Assembly (NCBI GenBank): GCA_905182295.1
Contig: CAJJAZ010000004.1
Span: 203,854 to 267,853 of the forward strand
Origin: an uncultured Flavobacteriaceae bacterium
Lineage (GTDB): Bacteria; Bacteroidota; Bacteroidia; Flavobacteriales; Flavobacteriaceae
Direction of reading: 5' to 3'
Length of the DNA stretch: 64,000 nucleotides
Shown here: positions 9,832 through 19,815 of the stretch, one piece after another
Numbering within the stretch: the stretch's first letter is position 1
Layout: each line of letters starts with the position of its first letter
Translations under genes and position numbers: made by a program
Notes under the pieces: model-generated
Seen by the model: the letters and a program-made list of their open reading frames with translations, nothing else
Database searches by the model: none
Told to the model about the DNA's origin: nothing

Positions 9832-11652
9832 CTAGTGATGTAATTGTTCTTCATCAGGACCCATTGGTACTGTTTGAGGTACAAAATCTTGCTCAGGAAT
9901 AACATAGTTACCCTCCTTATCTGTTTTAGAATAATCATAAGGCCAGCGGTGTACTTCAGGAATAGCGCCAGGCCAGTTACCATGAATATGCGCTACAGGA
10001 GTAGTCCATTCTAATGTATTGGACTTCCATGGGTTTTGCACCGCTTTCTTGCCGTAGAAAATACTACTGATGAAGTTGTATACAAATACCAATTGCGCCC
10101 CAGCAGAAATAATAGCAAATACCGTAATAAGCACTTGAACATTGGTTAATTCGTCGAACATTGGAAAAGCAGTGTTCTCATAATACCTTCTAGGCACCCC
10201 TGCCATACCTACAAAATGCATGGGGAAGAAAACCCCGTAAGCACCTACTGCAGTTACCCAGAAGTGTACATAACCTAAGTTCTTGTTCATCATTCTACCA
10301 AACATCTTAGGGAACCAGTGGTACACCCCAGCAAACAATCCATAAAGTGCAGAAATACCCATTACAAGGTGGAAATGCGCAACCACAAAATAGGTGTCAT
10401 GAACATTAATATCTAGCGTAGAATCTCCTAAAATAATTCCTGTTAAACCACCTGTGATAAAAGTAGACACCAATCCAATAGAAAATAACATCGCTGGATT
10501 TAACTGTAGGTTACCTTTCCATAAAGTGGTGATATAGTTAAATGCCTTTACCGCAGAAGGAATAGCAATTAACAAGGTAGTAAATGTAAATACAGATCCT
10601 AAAAATGGGTTCATTCCAGAAATAAACATGTGGTGGCCCCAAACAATTGTAGACAAAAATGCAATGGCTATAATGGAGGTAACCATCGCTCTGTATCCAA
10701 AAATTGGCTTACGTGCATTGGTAGACATTACTTCAGAAGTGATCCCTAATGCAGGCAATAATACAATATACACCTCAGGGTGGCCTAAGAACCAGAAAAG
10801 GTGCTCATAAAGTACCGGTGAACCCCCTTGGTAATGTAATACTTCTCCTTGAATAAAAATATCTGACAAGAAAAATGACGTACCAAAACTTCTGTCCATA
10901 ATCAGTAGCAAGGCTGCAGAAAACAATACAGGAAATGAAATAACACCAATAATAGCTGTTACAAAAAACGCCCATATAGTTAAAGGCAAACGCGTCATAG
11001 ACATCCCTTTGGTTCTGAGATTTATTACCGTAACAATGTAGTTAAGAGAACCTAAAAGCGAAGAAGCTATAAAGATAGCCATAGAAACCAACCACAAAGT
11101 CATTCCCATTCCCGAACCAGACTGGGCCATAGGGAGTGCACTTAAAGGTGGGTAAACGGTCCACCCTGCAGCAGCTGGTCCTGCCTCAACAAATAAAGAA
11201 AAAACCATGATAATTGAAGAGGTAAAGAACAACCAGTAAGACACCATGTTCAAAAATCCAGAGGCCATATCTCTTGCCCCAATTTGCAATGGAATAAGTA
11301 AATTAGAGAATGTGCCACTTAAACCTGCAGTCAATACAAAGAAAACCATGATGGTTCCATGAATGGTTACTAAAGCCAAATAGATATCTGCATCCATGAC
11401 ACCATCTGGTGCCCATTTACCTAGTAAAGCTTCAAAGATTGGAAAGCTTTGACCAGGCCATGCGATTTGCATTCGAAACAATAAAGACATGGCAATTCCA
11501 ATGAATCCCATAATAAGACCTGTAATTAGGTACTGCTTAGCGATCATCTTATGATCTTGGCAAAAGATGTACTTAGTTACAAAGGTTTCTTTATGATGAT
11601 GCCCATGATCTTCGTGATGATCCTCTGAATGTGCGTGTGCGTTTGCAGACAT
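9832..11652 (-). CDS. ctaD: Cytochrome c oxidase subunit I
   Basis: The catalytic subunit of the haem-copper terminal oxidase in the inner membrane, reducing oxygen to water and pumping protons. The 606-residue protein has about 12 helices, the CuB histidine and cross-linked tyrosine motif LGHPEVYIVLLP, and the haem ligand region HDTYFVVAHFHLVMG. Residues 1-20 are unusual: eight of the first 20 are histidine. It is the last gene of the act-cox operon, 40 bases after coxB, and ends in a strong terminator. Type A (aa3-like) is the likely class given the partner subunit II. Confidence 0.95.
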   Translation of the reverse strand: MSANAHAHSEDHHEDHGHHHKETFVTKYIFCQDHKMIAKQYLITGLIMGFIGIAMSLLFRMQIAWPGQSFPIFEALLGKWAPDGVMDADIYLALVTIHGTIMVFFVLTAGLSGTFSNLLIPLQIGARDMASGFLNMVSYWLFFTSSIIMVFSLFVEAGPAAAGWTVYPPLSALPMAQSGSGMGMTLWLVSMAIFIASSLLGSLNYIVTVINLRTKGMSMTRLPLTIWAFFVTAIIGVISFPVLFSAALLLIMDRSFGTSFFLSDIFIQGEVLHYQGGSPVLYEHLFWFLGHPEVYIVLLPALGITSEVMSTNARKPIFGYRAMVTSIIAIAFLSTIVWGHHMFISGMNPFLGSVFTFTTLLIAIPSAVKAFNYITTLWKGNLQLNPAMLFSIGLVSTFITGGLTGIILGDSTLDINVHDTYFVVAHFHLVMGISALYGLFAGVYHWFPKMFGRMMNKNLGYVHFWVTAVGAYGVFFPMHFVGMAGVPRRYYENTAFPMFDELTNVQVLITVFAIISAGAQLVFVYNFISSIFYGKKAVQNPWKSNTLEWTTPVAHIHGNWPGAIPEVHRWPYDYSKTDKEGNYVIPEQDFVPQTVPMGPDEEQLHH

Positions 11653-11692
11653 ATCTGTAATTTTATTTTTATTAAGCTATTTTTTTATTAAT

Positions 11693-12748
11693 CTAGTTCG
11701 TTACTACGGTTTGAGCAAATGTTTTCTGCTGGGCGATCCAAGCGTCGTATTCCTCTTGAGTTTCAACAATAATCTTCATTTGCATATTATAGTGAGATTT
11801 TCCACAAATCTTATTACACAATAAAATGTAATCAAATTCCCATGGGTCAGAATTCGGTGCGCCAATTTGTGCACGCTCAGCCCTGATGGTATTGGTGCGT
11901 TTTACTTTGTCAATTACATCTGGATCTTGTCTCATTTCCTCAGTAGTATAGATTGGGGTGTATGAGAACTGGGTAATCATCCCTGGCACACAGTTCATCT
12001 GAGCCCTAAAGTGAGGCATATAAGCAGAGTGCAAAACATCTTGAGAACGCATTTTAAAGTTTACTTTCCTTCCTACTGGTAAGTGAAGTTCTTTAACAAT
12101 CACGTCATCTGAAGCATAGCTATCAGAAGTGTCCAGACCCAATACATTAATATTGTCAATATCTATTAAACGGACGTTAGCCTCTCCCAAAACATTGTCT
12201 TCTCCAGCATAACGAGCCGTCCAATTAAATTGTTGTGCGTACAACTCAACTACAATAGGATCATCTTGATCGTTAATATCCATGATGTTTACCCAGCTGT
12301 ATAATCCCCAAAGAATTAAACCAGCCAATACCACTACTGGAATCATGGTCCAAATAATCTCTAATTTGTTATTGTCTGCATAGTACAAGGCCTTTTGACC
12401 CTGCCCACCACGGTATTTGTAAGCGAAATAGTGGAGTAAAGCTTGTGTAATGGTTTGAACAATAAAAATGATGATAAAAGAAACCAACATTAAGTTGTCG
12501 TAGTCTGCCCCGTGGGCAGAAGCTGCTTTTGGTAATAAGATTTTGGTATACTTATAAAAACTAAAGATGGTTATTCCGTAGATAAATACCAGGAAAGCAA
12601 ACATAAGGTAACCGTTGTACTTATTGTCGTTATCGTTGGCAATCTGAGAAGCATCTTTCTTGATTTGAGACAACTCAAATATCTTGGTCATCTGCCATAT
12701 GGCTATGGCTACTAAGACTAATACTCCTATGGTTAAAAATGCTGTCAT
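11693..12748 (-). CDS. coxB: Cytochrome c oxidase subunit II (CuA)
   Basis: Subunit II takes electrons from cytochrome c through the dinuclear CuA centre. The 351-residue protein has an extra N-terminal helix (about 3-19), two further helices (about 48-66 and 87-105) and another at 132-152, then the periplasmic cupredoxin domain. CuA ligands are visible: His240, Cys311, Cys315, His319 and Met322 (CNKICGKSHYNM). The conserved tryptophan-rich stretch is represented by QFNWTARY. A loop of about 40 residues sits between the first ligand region and the CuA cysteines (about 262-305). No fused cytochrome c domain is present, so ActA or ActE, or another carrier, must feed it. Confidence 0.95.
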   Translation of the reverse strand: MTAFLTIGVLVLVAIAIWQMTKIFELSQIKKDASQIANDNDNKYNGYLMFAFLVFIYGITIFSFYKYTKILLPKAASAHGADYDNLMLVSFIIIFIVQTITQALLHYFAYKYRGGQGQKALYYADNNKLEIIWTMIPVVVLAGLILWGLYSWVNIMDINDQDDPIVVELYAQQFNWTARYAGEDNVLGEANVRLIDIDNINVLGLDTSDSYASDDVIVKELHLPVGRKVNFKMRSQDVLHSAYMPHFRAQMNCVPGMITQFSYTPIYTTEEMRQDPDVIDKVKRTNTIRAERAQIGAPNSDPWEFDYILLCNKICGKSHYNMQMKIIVETQEEYDAWIAQQKTFAQTVVTN

Positions 12749-12775
12749 TTTAATATGCTGTTTACGTAAATAATA

Positions 12776-14110
12776 TTAGTAATGAAAGTGCTTACTCTCT
12801 TCAATAAATGGGTTTCGCTTAGGTGTAATTGGCGCTTTTGTCAATGCGTTAAAGACCGTATAAATAAACAATCCTGCGAAAAACAATACGGAGCCTATTT
12901 CTGGGATACCAATAAACCACTGATCACCTACCGCAGAGGGCATAATAGCGTTAAAAATATCTAAATAGTGACCTGCAAGAATCACTATTCCCGTCATGAC
13001 AACAAACCAATTCACCCGTTTAAAATCACTGTTCATTAACAACAGTAATGGAAAAATAAAGTTCAGTGCTAACATCCCAAAGAAAGGCAGGTTGTAGTCT
13101 TGAATTCTAGTCACGTAATAAGTCACTTCTTCCGGAATGTTAGAGTACCATATAAGCATGAATTGAGAGAACCATAAGTAAGTCCAGAAAACACTGATAC
13201 CAAACATAAACTTGGCTAAATCATGAATATGACTGTCATTCACTTGTTCTAACAAACCTTTTGACTTGAGGTAAATAGTCACTAGAGCAATCACAGTAAT
13301 TCCTGAGACAAACATAGAAGCAAAAATGTACCATCCAAAAAGTGTAGAGAACCAGTGTGGGTCAATGCTCATAATCCAATCCCAAGACATCATAGATTCA
13401 GTCACCAGATAGAATACTAAGAATGCTGCAGAAAGTCTGAAATTTTTCACAAAGTTAGTATTGTCTTCTGCGGCATCTTGTGCTAAAGACAATTTTCTAG
13501 AATACCATCTGTAAGCGATCCAACCTGATAAGAAAAAGGCAGCTCTCGCCAAAAAGAATGGTCCGTTTAAGTAGCCTACTTTACCTTGGATGAGTTTGTC
13601 GTGAGCCACTACTTCAGGATCCATCCATACAAATAAATGGTTCATGTGAGCTACTGAGGCTACTAATATTAAAAACACAATGATTCCACCAGGCACTAAA
13701 TAAGCCGTAATCCCTTCCATGACTCTAAATAAGAGTGGAGACCATCCTGCCTGAGCAGCACGCTGTATGGCATAGAATGCCAAAACTCCTAAGGCTATCA
13801 TAAAGAAAAAGAATGCCGCTACATAAAGAGCTGCCCAGGGCTTATTCTGCAATTGATGCAATACATGTTCGTCATGCGCTGCACTGTGGTCTTCCCCGTG
13901 AGCGTCTGCCTGGTGAGCATCAGTTGCATGGGTGTCTTCTTGGGCTTCGGTCGCGTGAGTATCTCCATGTCCGTCTGCATGAGCGGCCACTATAGCTTTG
14001 GCTTCTGCCACATTAGATGGGGCAGACATGAATCCAATAGCAATCCCTATTGCACCCACAGCCATTAGTATAAAAGAAGCTATCTTAAGTCTGTTTGAAA
14101 AAGTATACAT
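12776..14110 (-). CDS. actF: Alternative complex III subunit F (quinol:cytochrome c oxidoreductase membrane subunit)
   Basis: ActF is one of the two NrfD-like integral membrane subunits of alternative complex III. The 444 residues contain one N-terminal helix (about 9-28) and nine or so later helices. Between the first and second helix is a His- and Asp-rich segment: ten histidines within residues 44-85. The gene sits between actE and coxB in the normal ActA-F order. Paralogue ActC is encoded two genes upstream. The family match rests on gene order, length and helix pattern. Confidence 0.9.
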   Translation of the reverse strand: MYTFSNRLKIASFILMAVGAIGIAIGFMSAPSNVAEAKAIVAAHADGHGDTHATEAQEDTHATDAHQADAHGEDHSAAHDEHVLHQLQNKPWAALYVAAFFFFMIALGVLAFYAIQRAAQAGWSPLLFRVMEGITAYLVPGGIIVFLILVASVAHMNHLFVWMDPEVVAHDKLIQGKVGYLNGPFFLARAAFFLSGWIAYRWYSRKLSLAQDAAEDNTNFVKNFRLSAAFLVFYLVTESMMSWDWIMSIDPHWFSTLFGWYIFASMFVSGITVIALVTIYLKSKGLLEQVNDSHIHDLAKFMFGISVFWTYLWFSQFMLIWYSNIPEEVTYYVTRIQDYNLPFFGMLALNFIFPLLLLMNSDFKRVNWFVVMTGIVILAGHYLDIFNAIMPSAVGDQWFIGIPEIGSVLFFAGLFIYTVFNALTKAPITPKRNPFIEESKHFHY

Positions 14111-14126
14111 ACTGTCTGTCTTCGTA

Positions 14127-14687
14127 TTATTTAGTTAGGTCTTGCTTTAATTTAATCACATACTCAGAAACTTTCCAACGCTCTTCAATATTTAATTGAC
14201 CCGCATAAGAACCCATTGAGTTCAATCCATAATAAATAGTATGGTAAGTACTTCCCTCTGAAATGTTTCTAGCAGCGTCTGCATATGAAGGGACTCCTAA
14301 TATTTTTTCTCGAGAAACCAAAGTTCCGTTTCCATCTCCTTTTTTACCATGACAAATGGCACAATACACGTCGTAAAGCGCTTTACCCTCTTTGAGATTC
14401 TCTTCGTACATAGTGGAGTCTAGAGGACTATTTTGGGCTCTTGCCAATTCCTTGTCTTCTAAGGTGTTCTCAAATTCGTAAGGCAACCAACCCCTGTGAA
14501 TGGTATTCTCTGCAGGCAAACCTGCTTCCATATTAGAAGGTAAAAAGTCTACTTGTTGGTAGGTCTCATAACCTACAGATTCATACATATTTGGCATGTA
14601 CTGGTAGTTTCTACTGTTCTTGTCTGAACAAGAAGCCAAAACTATCATAGATGCAAGGGCCAAAAAAGAATATTTTAAATCACTCAT
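14127..14687 (-). CDS. actE: Alternative complex III subunit E, monohaem cytochrome c lipoprotein
   Basis: A 186-residue lipoprotein cytochrome. The signal ends in a lipobox LASC with the lipidated cysteine at residue 20. The single haem-binding motif CAICH is at 109-113, with a distal Met (GLNSMGSY) further on. It forms part of the periplasmic electron path of alternative complex III. A longer frame opens with TTG at 14699, but the ATG at 14687-14685 directly precedes a standard lipoprotein signal, so I chose it; it lies 13 bases after the actD stop. Confidence 0.9.
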   Translation of the reverse strand: MSDLKYSFLALASMIVLASCSDKNSRNYQYMPNMYESVGYETYQQVDFLPSNMEAGLPAENTIHRGWLPYEFENTLEDKELARAQNSPLDSTMYEENLKEGKALYDVYCAICHGKKGDGNGTLVSREKILGVPSYADAARNISEGSTYHTIYYGLNSMGSYAGQLNIEERWKVSEYVIKLKQDLTK

Positions 14688-14700
14688 AATATTTTGCAAT

Positions 14701-15222
14701 CTACTTTTGGGAAACTTTAATTTCTACTGGACCAGTCTCCGCCAATAAGGCGTAAAGATCTGCTTCATTGTCATGGATTTCAATCTCCATTAAGAAGAGG
14801 TCATCCGTGGTACGAACATCTGGATTTTCTGCTTGCTTAAATGGCCATAACCTACTTCTCATATAAAAAGTAATCACCATTAAGTGGGCCGCAAAAAAGA
14901 CCGTGAGCTCAAACATAATTGGTACAAAGGCAGGCATGTTTTCTAAGTAAGAAAAACTAGGCTTACCCCCAATATCTTGTGGCCAATCCTCAATCATGAT
15001 GTAGTTCATCATAGTAATAGAAACAGCCAAACCTACCAAACCATACATAAATGCAGTAATGGCCAATCTAGTTGGGGCTAACCCCATAGCTTTATCTAAT
15101 CCATGAACAGGAAAAGGACAATATACTTCTTCTATATGATGCTTGGCAGCTTTTACTTTCTTAACGGCTAATAGGAGCACGTCGTCATCATTGTAAAGCG
15201 CCTGAATAACTTTATTTGCCAT
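14701..15222 (-). CDS. actD: Alternative complex III subunit D (DUF3341)
   Basis: A 173-residue membrane subunit with two helices (about 53-75 and 100-122), an N-terminal cytoplasmic segment containing a YCPFPVHGLDKAMG motif typical of the DUF3341 family, and a charged C-terminal tail. It anchors the peripheral part of alternative complex III to the membrane. The start is one base after the actC stop, so translation is coupled. Confidence 0.92.
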   Translation of the reverse strand: MANKVIQALYNDDDVLLLAVKKVKAAKHHIEEVYCPFPVHGLDKAMGLAPTRLAITAFMYGLVGLAVSITMMNYIMIEDWPQDIGGKPSFSYLENMPAFVPIMFELTVFFAAHLMVITFYMRSRLWPFKQAENPDVRTTDDLFLMEIEIHDNEADLYALLAETGPVEIKVSQK

Positions 15223-15223
15223 A

Positions 15224-16660
15224 CTATTGATCCTTTTTAGTTTTAGACACCAATGGAGTTACTTCGTAAAGTGGTTTTCCAGCATCTCTTAATTTCTTAT
15301 ACTTTTCTCCAGAAGATTTCAAAATAGTTTTTACTTCTGCCTGTGCAATTACCGGGAAGGTTCTTGCATACAACAGGAATAAAACGAAGAAGAATCCAAT
15401 GGTTCCAATGAAAATTCCTATGTCTACGAATGTAGGAGAGAACATGGTCCATGAAGAAGGCAAGTAATCTCTGTGAAGAGACGTTACAATAATCACGAAA
15501 CGCTCAAACCACATCCCAATATTCACCACTATAGAGATTCCAAACGAGAACATAATTGAAGTTCTCAAACGCTTAGACCACATCAATTGAGGAGAGAATA
15601 CATTACAAGTCATCATGGCCCAATACGCCCAAGCGTAAGGACCCGTAGCCCTGTTTAAAAAGGCATACTGTTCGTATTCAACCCCTGAATACCAGGCCAT
15701 AAACAACTCTGTAATATAAGCACAACCTACAATAGAGCCTGTAATCATGATCACAATGTTCATGAGCTCAATGTGCTGAACGGTAATGTAAGCCTCTAAG
15801 TTAGACACTTTTCTCATGATAATAAGAAGGGTGTTTACCATAGCAAAACCAGAGAAAATAGCGCCTGCCACAAAATATGGAGGAAAAATCGTAGTATGCC
15901 ATCCTGGAATCACAGACGTAGCAAAGTCAAACGATACAATCGTGTGAACAGAAAGCACCAATGGCGTTGCTAGACCAGCTAAAACCAAAGAAACCTCTTC
16001 AAAACGCTGCCAATCTTTTGCGCGACCAGACCAACCAAAACTCAATAGACTGTATATCTTTTTCTGGAAAGGCTTTACTGCTCTGTCGCGAATCATGGCA
16101 AAATCTGGAAGTAATCCTGTCCACCAGAATACCAATGAAACAGATAAATACGTAGAGATTGCAAATACGTCCCAAAGCAATGGAGAGTTAAAGTTTACCC
16201 ATAAAGACCCAAACTGGTTAGGAATAGGGAGTACCCAATACGCCAACCATGGGCGACCCATGTGTATGATTGGGAACAAACCTGCTTGAATAACCGAGAA
16301 AATAGTCATAGCCTCTGCTGAACGGTTAATGGCCATACGCCATTTTTGTCTAAAGAGCAATAACACGGCTGAGATTAAGGTACCGGCATGGCCAATTCCT
16401 ACCCACCAAACGAAGTTGGTAATATCCCAGGCCCAACCAACAGTCTTATTCAGACCCCAGGTGCCAATTCCTGTTGAGACGGTGTAAATAATACAACCCA
16501 ATCCCCATGAAAATGCTACTAGAGCAATTGAAAATGCGATCCACCATTGTTTGTTTGCAGTTCCCTCAACAGGAGCTACAATGTCTAAAGTTACATCGTG
16601 GTAACCTTTGTCTCCAACAACAAGTGGTTTTCGTATAGGTGCTTCGTAATGCGACGCCAT
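15224..16660 (-). CDS. actC: Alternative complex III subunit C (NrfD-like membrane subunit)
   Basis: A 478-residue, roughly ten-helix protein of the NrfD/PsrC family, thought to hold the quinol oxidation site next to the iron-sulfur part of ActB. Hydrophobic segments begin at about residue 40 and repeat through about 440; HAGTLISAVLLLFRQKWR and MGRPWLAYWVLPIP are typical of NrfD-like ActC proteins. It lies 34 bases after actB and overlaps none of its neighbours. Confidence 0.94.
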   Translation of the reverse strand: MASHYEAPIRKPLVVGDKGYHDVTLDIVAPVEGTANKQWWIAFSIALVAFSWGLGCIIYTVSTGIGTWGLNKTVGWAWDITNFVWWVGIGHAGTLISAVLLLFRQKWRMAINRSAEAMTIFSVIQAGLFPIIHMGRPWLAYWVLPIPNQFGSLWVNFNSPLLWDVFAISTYLSVSLVFWWTGLLPDFAMIRDRAVKPFQKKIYSLLSFGWSGRAKDWQRFEEVSLVLAGLATPLVLSVHTIVSFDFATSVIPGWHTTIFPPYFVAGAIFSGFAMVNTLLIIMRKVSNLEAYITVQHIELMNIVIMITGSIVGCAYITELFMAWYSGVEYEQYAFLNRATGPYAWAYWAMMTCNVFSPQLMWSKRLRTSIMFSFGISIVVNIGMWFERFVIIVTSLHRDYLPSSWTMFSPTFVDIGIFIGTIGFFFVLFLLYARTFPVIAQAEVKTILKSSGEKYKKLRDAGKPLYEVTPLVSKTKKDQ

Positions 16661-16694
16661 AATTTATAGTATAGTTATGTTCCTTTATTGTGTG

Positions 16695-19600
16695 TTATGC
16701 TTCTGTTGTGTTACGTACTTTTACGTGATAAATTACATTAGGCTTGGTCCCAACATGTTCTAATAAATGATACATACGATCACTCTCTTTGAGTGTTGCC
16801 ACCTTAGAATGCTTGTCATTAATATCTCCAAATGCCATTGCACCATTTCCACAAGCTGCAGAACAAGCGGTTTGGAATTCACCGTCTTTAATCTCACGAC
16901 CATCTCTTTTAGCGTCCAGAATAGTTTTCTGTGTTTTTTGAATACACATAGAACATTTCTCCATGACACCACGAGAGCGAACGTTAACATCTGGGTTAAT
17001 GACCATTTTACCAAGGTCATTGTTCATGTGGTAATCAAACTCATCGTTGTTGTTGTACAAGAACCAGTTAAAACGCCTCACTTTATAAGGACAGTTGTTG
17101 GCACAGTAGCGGGTACCCACACAACGGTTGTAAGCCATGTGGTTTTGACCTTGCCTAGAGTGCGACGTTGCAGCCACAGGACATACCGTCTCACATGGTG
17201 CATGGTTACAATGCTGGCACATTACTGGCTGGAAGGCCACTTGAGGATTGGCAGACGGATCTTCCAACTCTCCAAAACCTCCTAGTGAACCATTGTCTCC
17301 AGTAAGTCCGTCAAAATTATCTTTCTTCTCATTATCTCCTTCAAAAGTGTCTTCTGAAGAATAGTATCTATCAATACGCAACCAGTGCATATCCCTAGAT
17401 TTTCTGATTTCTTCTTTACCTACTACAGGAACGTTGTTTTCTGCATGACATGCAATAACACAAGCCCCACATCCAGTACAGGCATTCAAATCGATAGACA
17501 GGTTAAAATGGTGTCCTATAGACCTGTCAAATGAATCCCATAAATCTACAGAAGTAGCCTCAACCTCCTGGTGGTCTAAAGACACCATAGGCTGTGGATT
17601 CCAATATTTAGCGTCTTTAGTATTAAAGACCTCTAGGGTCGTTTCTTTAATAATGTCACCACGTCCCATAAGGGTTTTGTGAAGCTGAACACAAGCAAAC
17701 TCGTGTATGCCTCCCTCTTTAGCAACAGAAACTTCTTGGGTTGTTGAAAAATCATTATACAAAGCAAAAGCATTAACCCCTACTTGCATTTCTTCTTTTA
17801 AGCCTGCTGTCTTTCCATAACCTAAAGCCAAACCAATGGTTCCTGGCGCCTGACCTGGCTGAATAATTACAGGCACCTGAGACAAGGTAGCTCCATTGAC
17901 TGTTAGACTAATGTAGCTTCCATTTAATCCACCATTAGCCACATTCTCATTAACAAGACCTAAACTAGCCGCGTCTGCTTTAGAAACGGCAGCATAATTA
18001 TCCCAAGACACCCTTGTGATAGGGTCTGGAAACTCTTGCAGCCAAGGGTTGTTGGCTTCTTGACCGTCTCCCATACCCGTTTTAGCGTACAATACCAACT
18101 CCATTGAAGGAGCAGTTGCCGCTTTAAGCGCTTTTAACTGTGCAGAAGTGTCCACAGTAGCAACCATTTTGGTTGCAGCTGAAGCACCTACAAACACACC
18201 ATCATGAAGGGCTTTATTCCATACAGAAGCGCCAAGAATAGTCGCCTCCCAATTGTTTTTAATATAGTCGTAATAAGTACCTTCTATTCCAGTCCACTTC
18301 ATTAGTGCTGTTTGGAATTGTCTGGTGTCGAATAATTCTTTAATAGTAGGCTGCGTAAGGCTATAATGCCCTTTTTTAACCGCTACATCTCCCCAAGATT
18401 CCAGGTAATGTGATGCAGCTCCAACCCATTGAACAGATGCAGTGGTTTCATTAGGCATGGTAGAAAAAGCCACCGTTGTGCCAACATTTGAAAGCGCTGC
18501 TTTAAATTCAGCTGCGTTAGGTAAACTATACACAGGATTAATACCGTCTATCACCAATAACCCAACTCCACCAGCAGTCATATCTGCAATTAAAGACTGT
18601 ACAGCCTTATCACTACCACCACGAACATAACGAGGTGCCTCCATATCAAATGCAACACTTTTTAAAGAAGCGTTTAGATCCAATACCAATGTTTGTGCCT
18701 CAATAGCATCAATTCCGGTCAGAACTACTGCTTTATCGCCAGCCTTAACAACCGCTTTGGCTGCTGCCTTAACGCCAGCCATTATATTTTCAGGAAGCAC
18801 TACCGAAGTAGCCCCTGTTCTAACAATTTCGTATAGCGCGGCCAAAGCCTGAGCTTGCTGTGCTGAATTAGAAGGCACCCTTTTGTCTGCAGCAGCACCT
18901 GAAAGCGTCATATTAGACTCAAACTGGAAATGCTGGGACATTTGGCCTGCACTTGGAATTCTGCCTTTGGCATAACCTCCGTCAAAACCACCACCTTGCC
19001 AATCTCCTAAGAAATCTGCACCAAAAGATACGATCACAGATGCTTTCTCTAAATGATAATCTGCCAAAGCCCTTTCTCCTGTCACTGCCTCAAAAGCGTC
19101 CAGTGCAGCAGATTCGGAAATAGCGTCATAAACCACATGAGAAACTTGATCCTGCCCTTGAGCAAATTCAGCCACTAATTTAGACATACTAGGACTGGCG
19201 TATGTAGGTGTCAAGAACACCACTTTTTTACCAGAAGTTTTAACAGAAACTAGCGCAGTAGAAACTGCAGCATCTAGGTCTGACCACTCAGAAGGAGTGC
19301 CATTGAATAACGGCCCTTGTAAACGAGCACTGTCATACAATGACAATATAGAGGCTTGAACCCTTGCATTAGCGGTTCCTTTTACCTGAGCATCTTTATT
19401 GTTTTCTACTTTTATAGGCCTTCCTTCTCTTGTCTTTACAAGAATAGAAGCAAAGTCAAATCCATTGGCAATAGTCGTAGCATAAAAATTGGCTACACCA
19501 GGAATGATTTGCTCCGGCTGAACTACATAAGGAATAGACTTTATAACAGGACCCTCACAAGCAGCCAATGAAGCAGCTGCAGTACTAAATCCAACATACT

Positions 19601-19769
19601 TCAAGAAATCTCTTCTATTGGTATTGGAAGTAGCTAGGGTTTGTTTGTCAGATAAAAATTCCTCTGTAGGGATTTGCTCTACAAACTCGTTTTGTTTTAG
19701 CGTCTCAATCATGGCGTCGTTCGCAGAAAGCTCTGCTTCACTCTTCCAGTATTTTTTGTTTGATGACAT
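16695..19769 (-). CDS. actB: Alternative complex III subunit B, molybdopterin-fold and iron-sulfur protein
   Basis: The largest ACIII subunit (1,024 residues). It has a twin-arginine motif NRRDFLK at 51-57 that is set unusually far in, as is known for the TAT-variant ActB family. The middle (about 130-700) is a molybdopterin oxidoreductase-like fold that, in known ACIII structures, carries no cofactor. The C-terminal quarter carries ferredoxin-type cysteine sets: CTGCGACVIACH, CQHCNHAPCETVCPVA, CVGTRYCANNCPY and CSMC with CSAACG. These bind the wire of one [3Fe-4S] and three [4Fe-4S] clusters. It follows actA by 46 bases. Confidence 0.95.
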   Translation of the reverse strand: MSSNKKYWKSEAELSANDAMIETLKQNEFVEQIPTEEFLSDKQTLATSNTNRRDFLKYVGFSTAAASLAACEGPVIKSIPYVVQPEQIIPGVANFYATTIANGFDFASILVKTREGRPIKVENNKDAQVKGTANARVQASILSLYDSARLQGPLFNGTPSEWSDLDAAVSTALVSVKTSGKKVVFLTPTYASPSMSKLVAEFAQGQDQVSHVVYDAISESAALDAFEAVTGERALADYHLEKASVIVSFGADFLGDWQGGGFDGGYAKGRIPSAGQMSQHFQFESNMTLSGAAADKRVPSNSAQQAQALAALYEIVRTGATSVVLPENIMAGVKAAAKAVVKAGDKAVVLTGIDAIEAQTLVLDLNASLKSVAFDMEAPRYVRGGSDKAVQSLIADMTAGGVGLLVIDGINPVYSLPNAAEFKAALSNVGTTVAFSTMPNETTASVQWVGAASHYLESWGDVAVKKGHYSLTQPTIKELFDTRQFQTALMKWTGIEGTYYDYIKNNWEATILGASVWNKALHDGVFVGASAATKMVATVDTSAQLKALKAATAPSMELVLYAKTGMGDGQEANNPWLQEFPDPITRVSWDNYAAVSKADAASLGLVNENVANGGLNGSYISLTVNGATLSQVPVIIQPGQAPGTIGLALGYGKTAGLKEEMQVGVNAFALYNDFSTTQEVSVAKEGGIHEFACVQLHKTLMGRGDIIKETTLEVFNTKDAKYWNPQPMVSLDHQEVEATSVDLWDSFDRSIGHHFNLSIDLNACTGCGACVIACHAENNVPVVGKEEIRKSRDMHWLRIDRYYSSEDTFEGDNEKKDNFDGLTGDNGSLGGFGELEDPSANPQVAFQPVMCQHCNHAPCETVCPVAATSHSRQGQNHMAYNRCVGTRYCANNCPYKVRRFNWFLYNNNDEFDYHMNNDLGKMVINPDVNVRSRGVMEKCSMCIQKTQKTILDAKRDGREIKDGEFQTACSAACGNGAMAFGDINDKHSKVATLKESDRMYHLLEHVGTKPNVIYHVKVRNTTEA

Positions 19770-19815
19770 AATATTATCTCTGTAATTAGCTTCTTTTTGT
19801 TCTAAATCTTAATTT

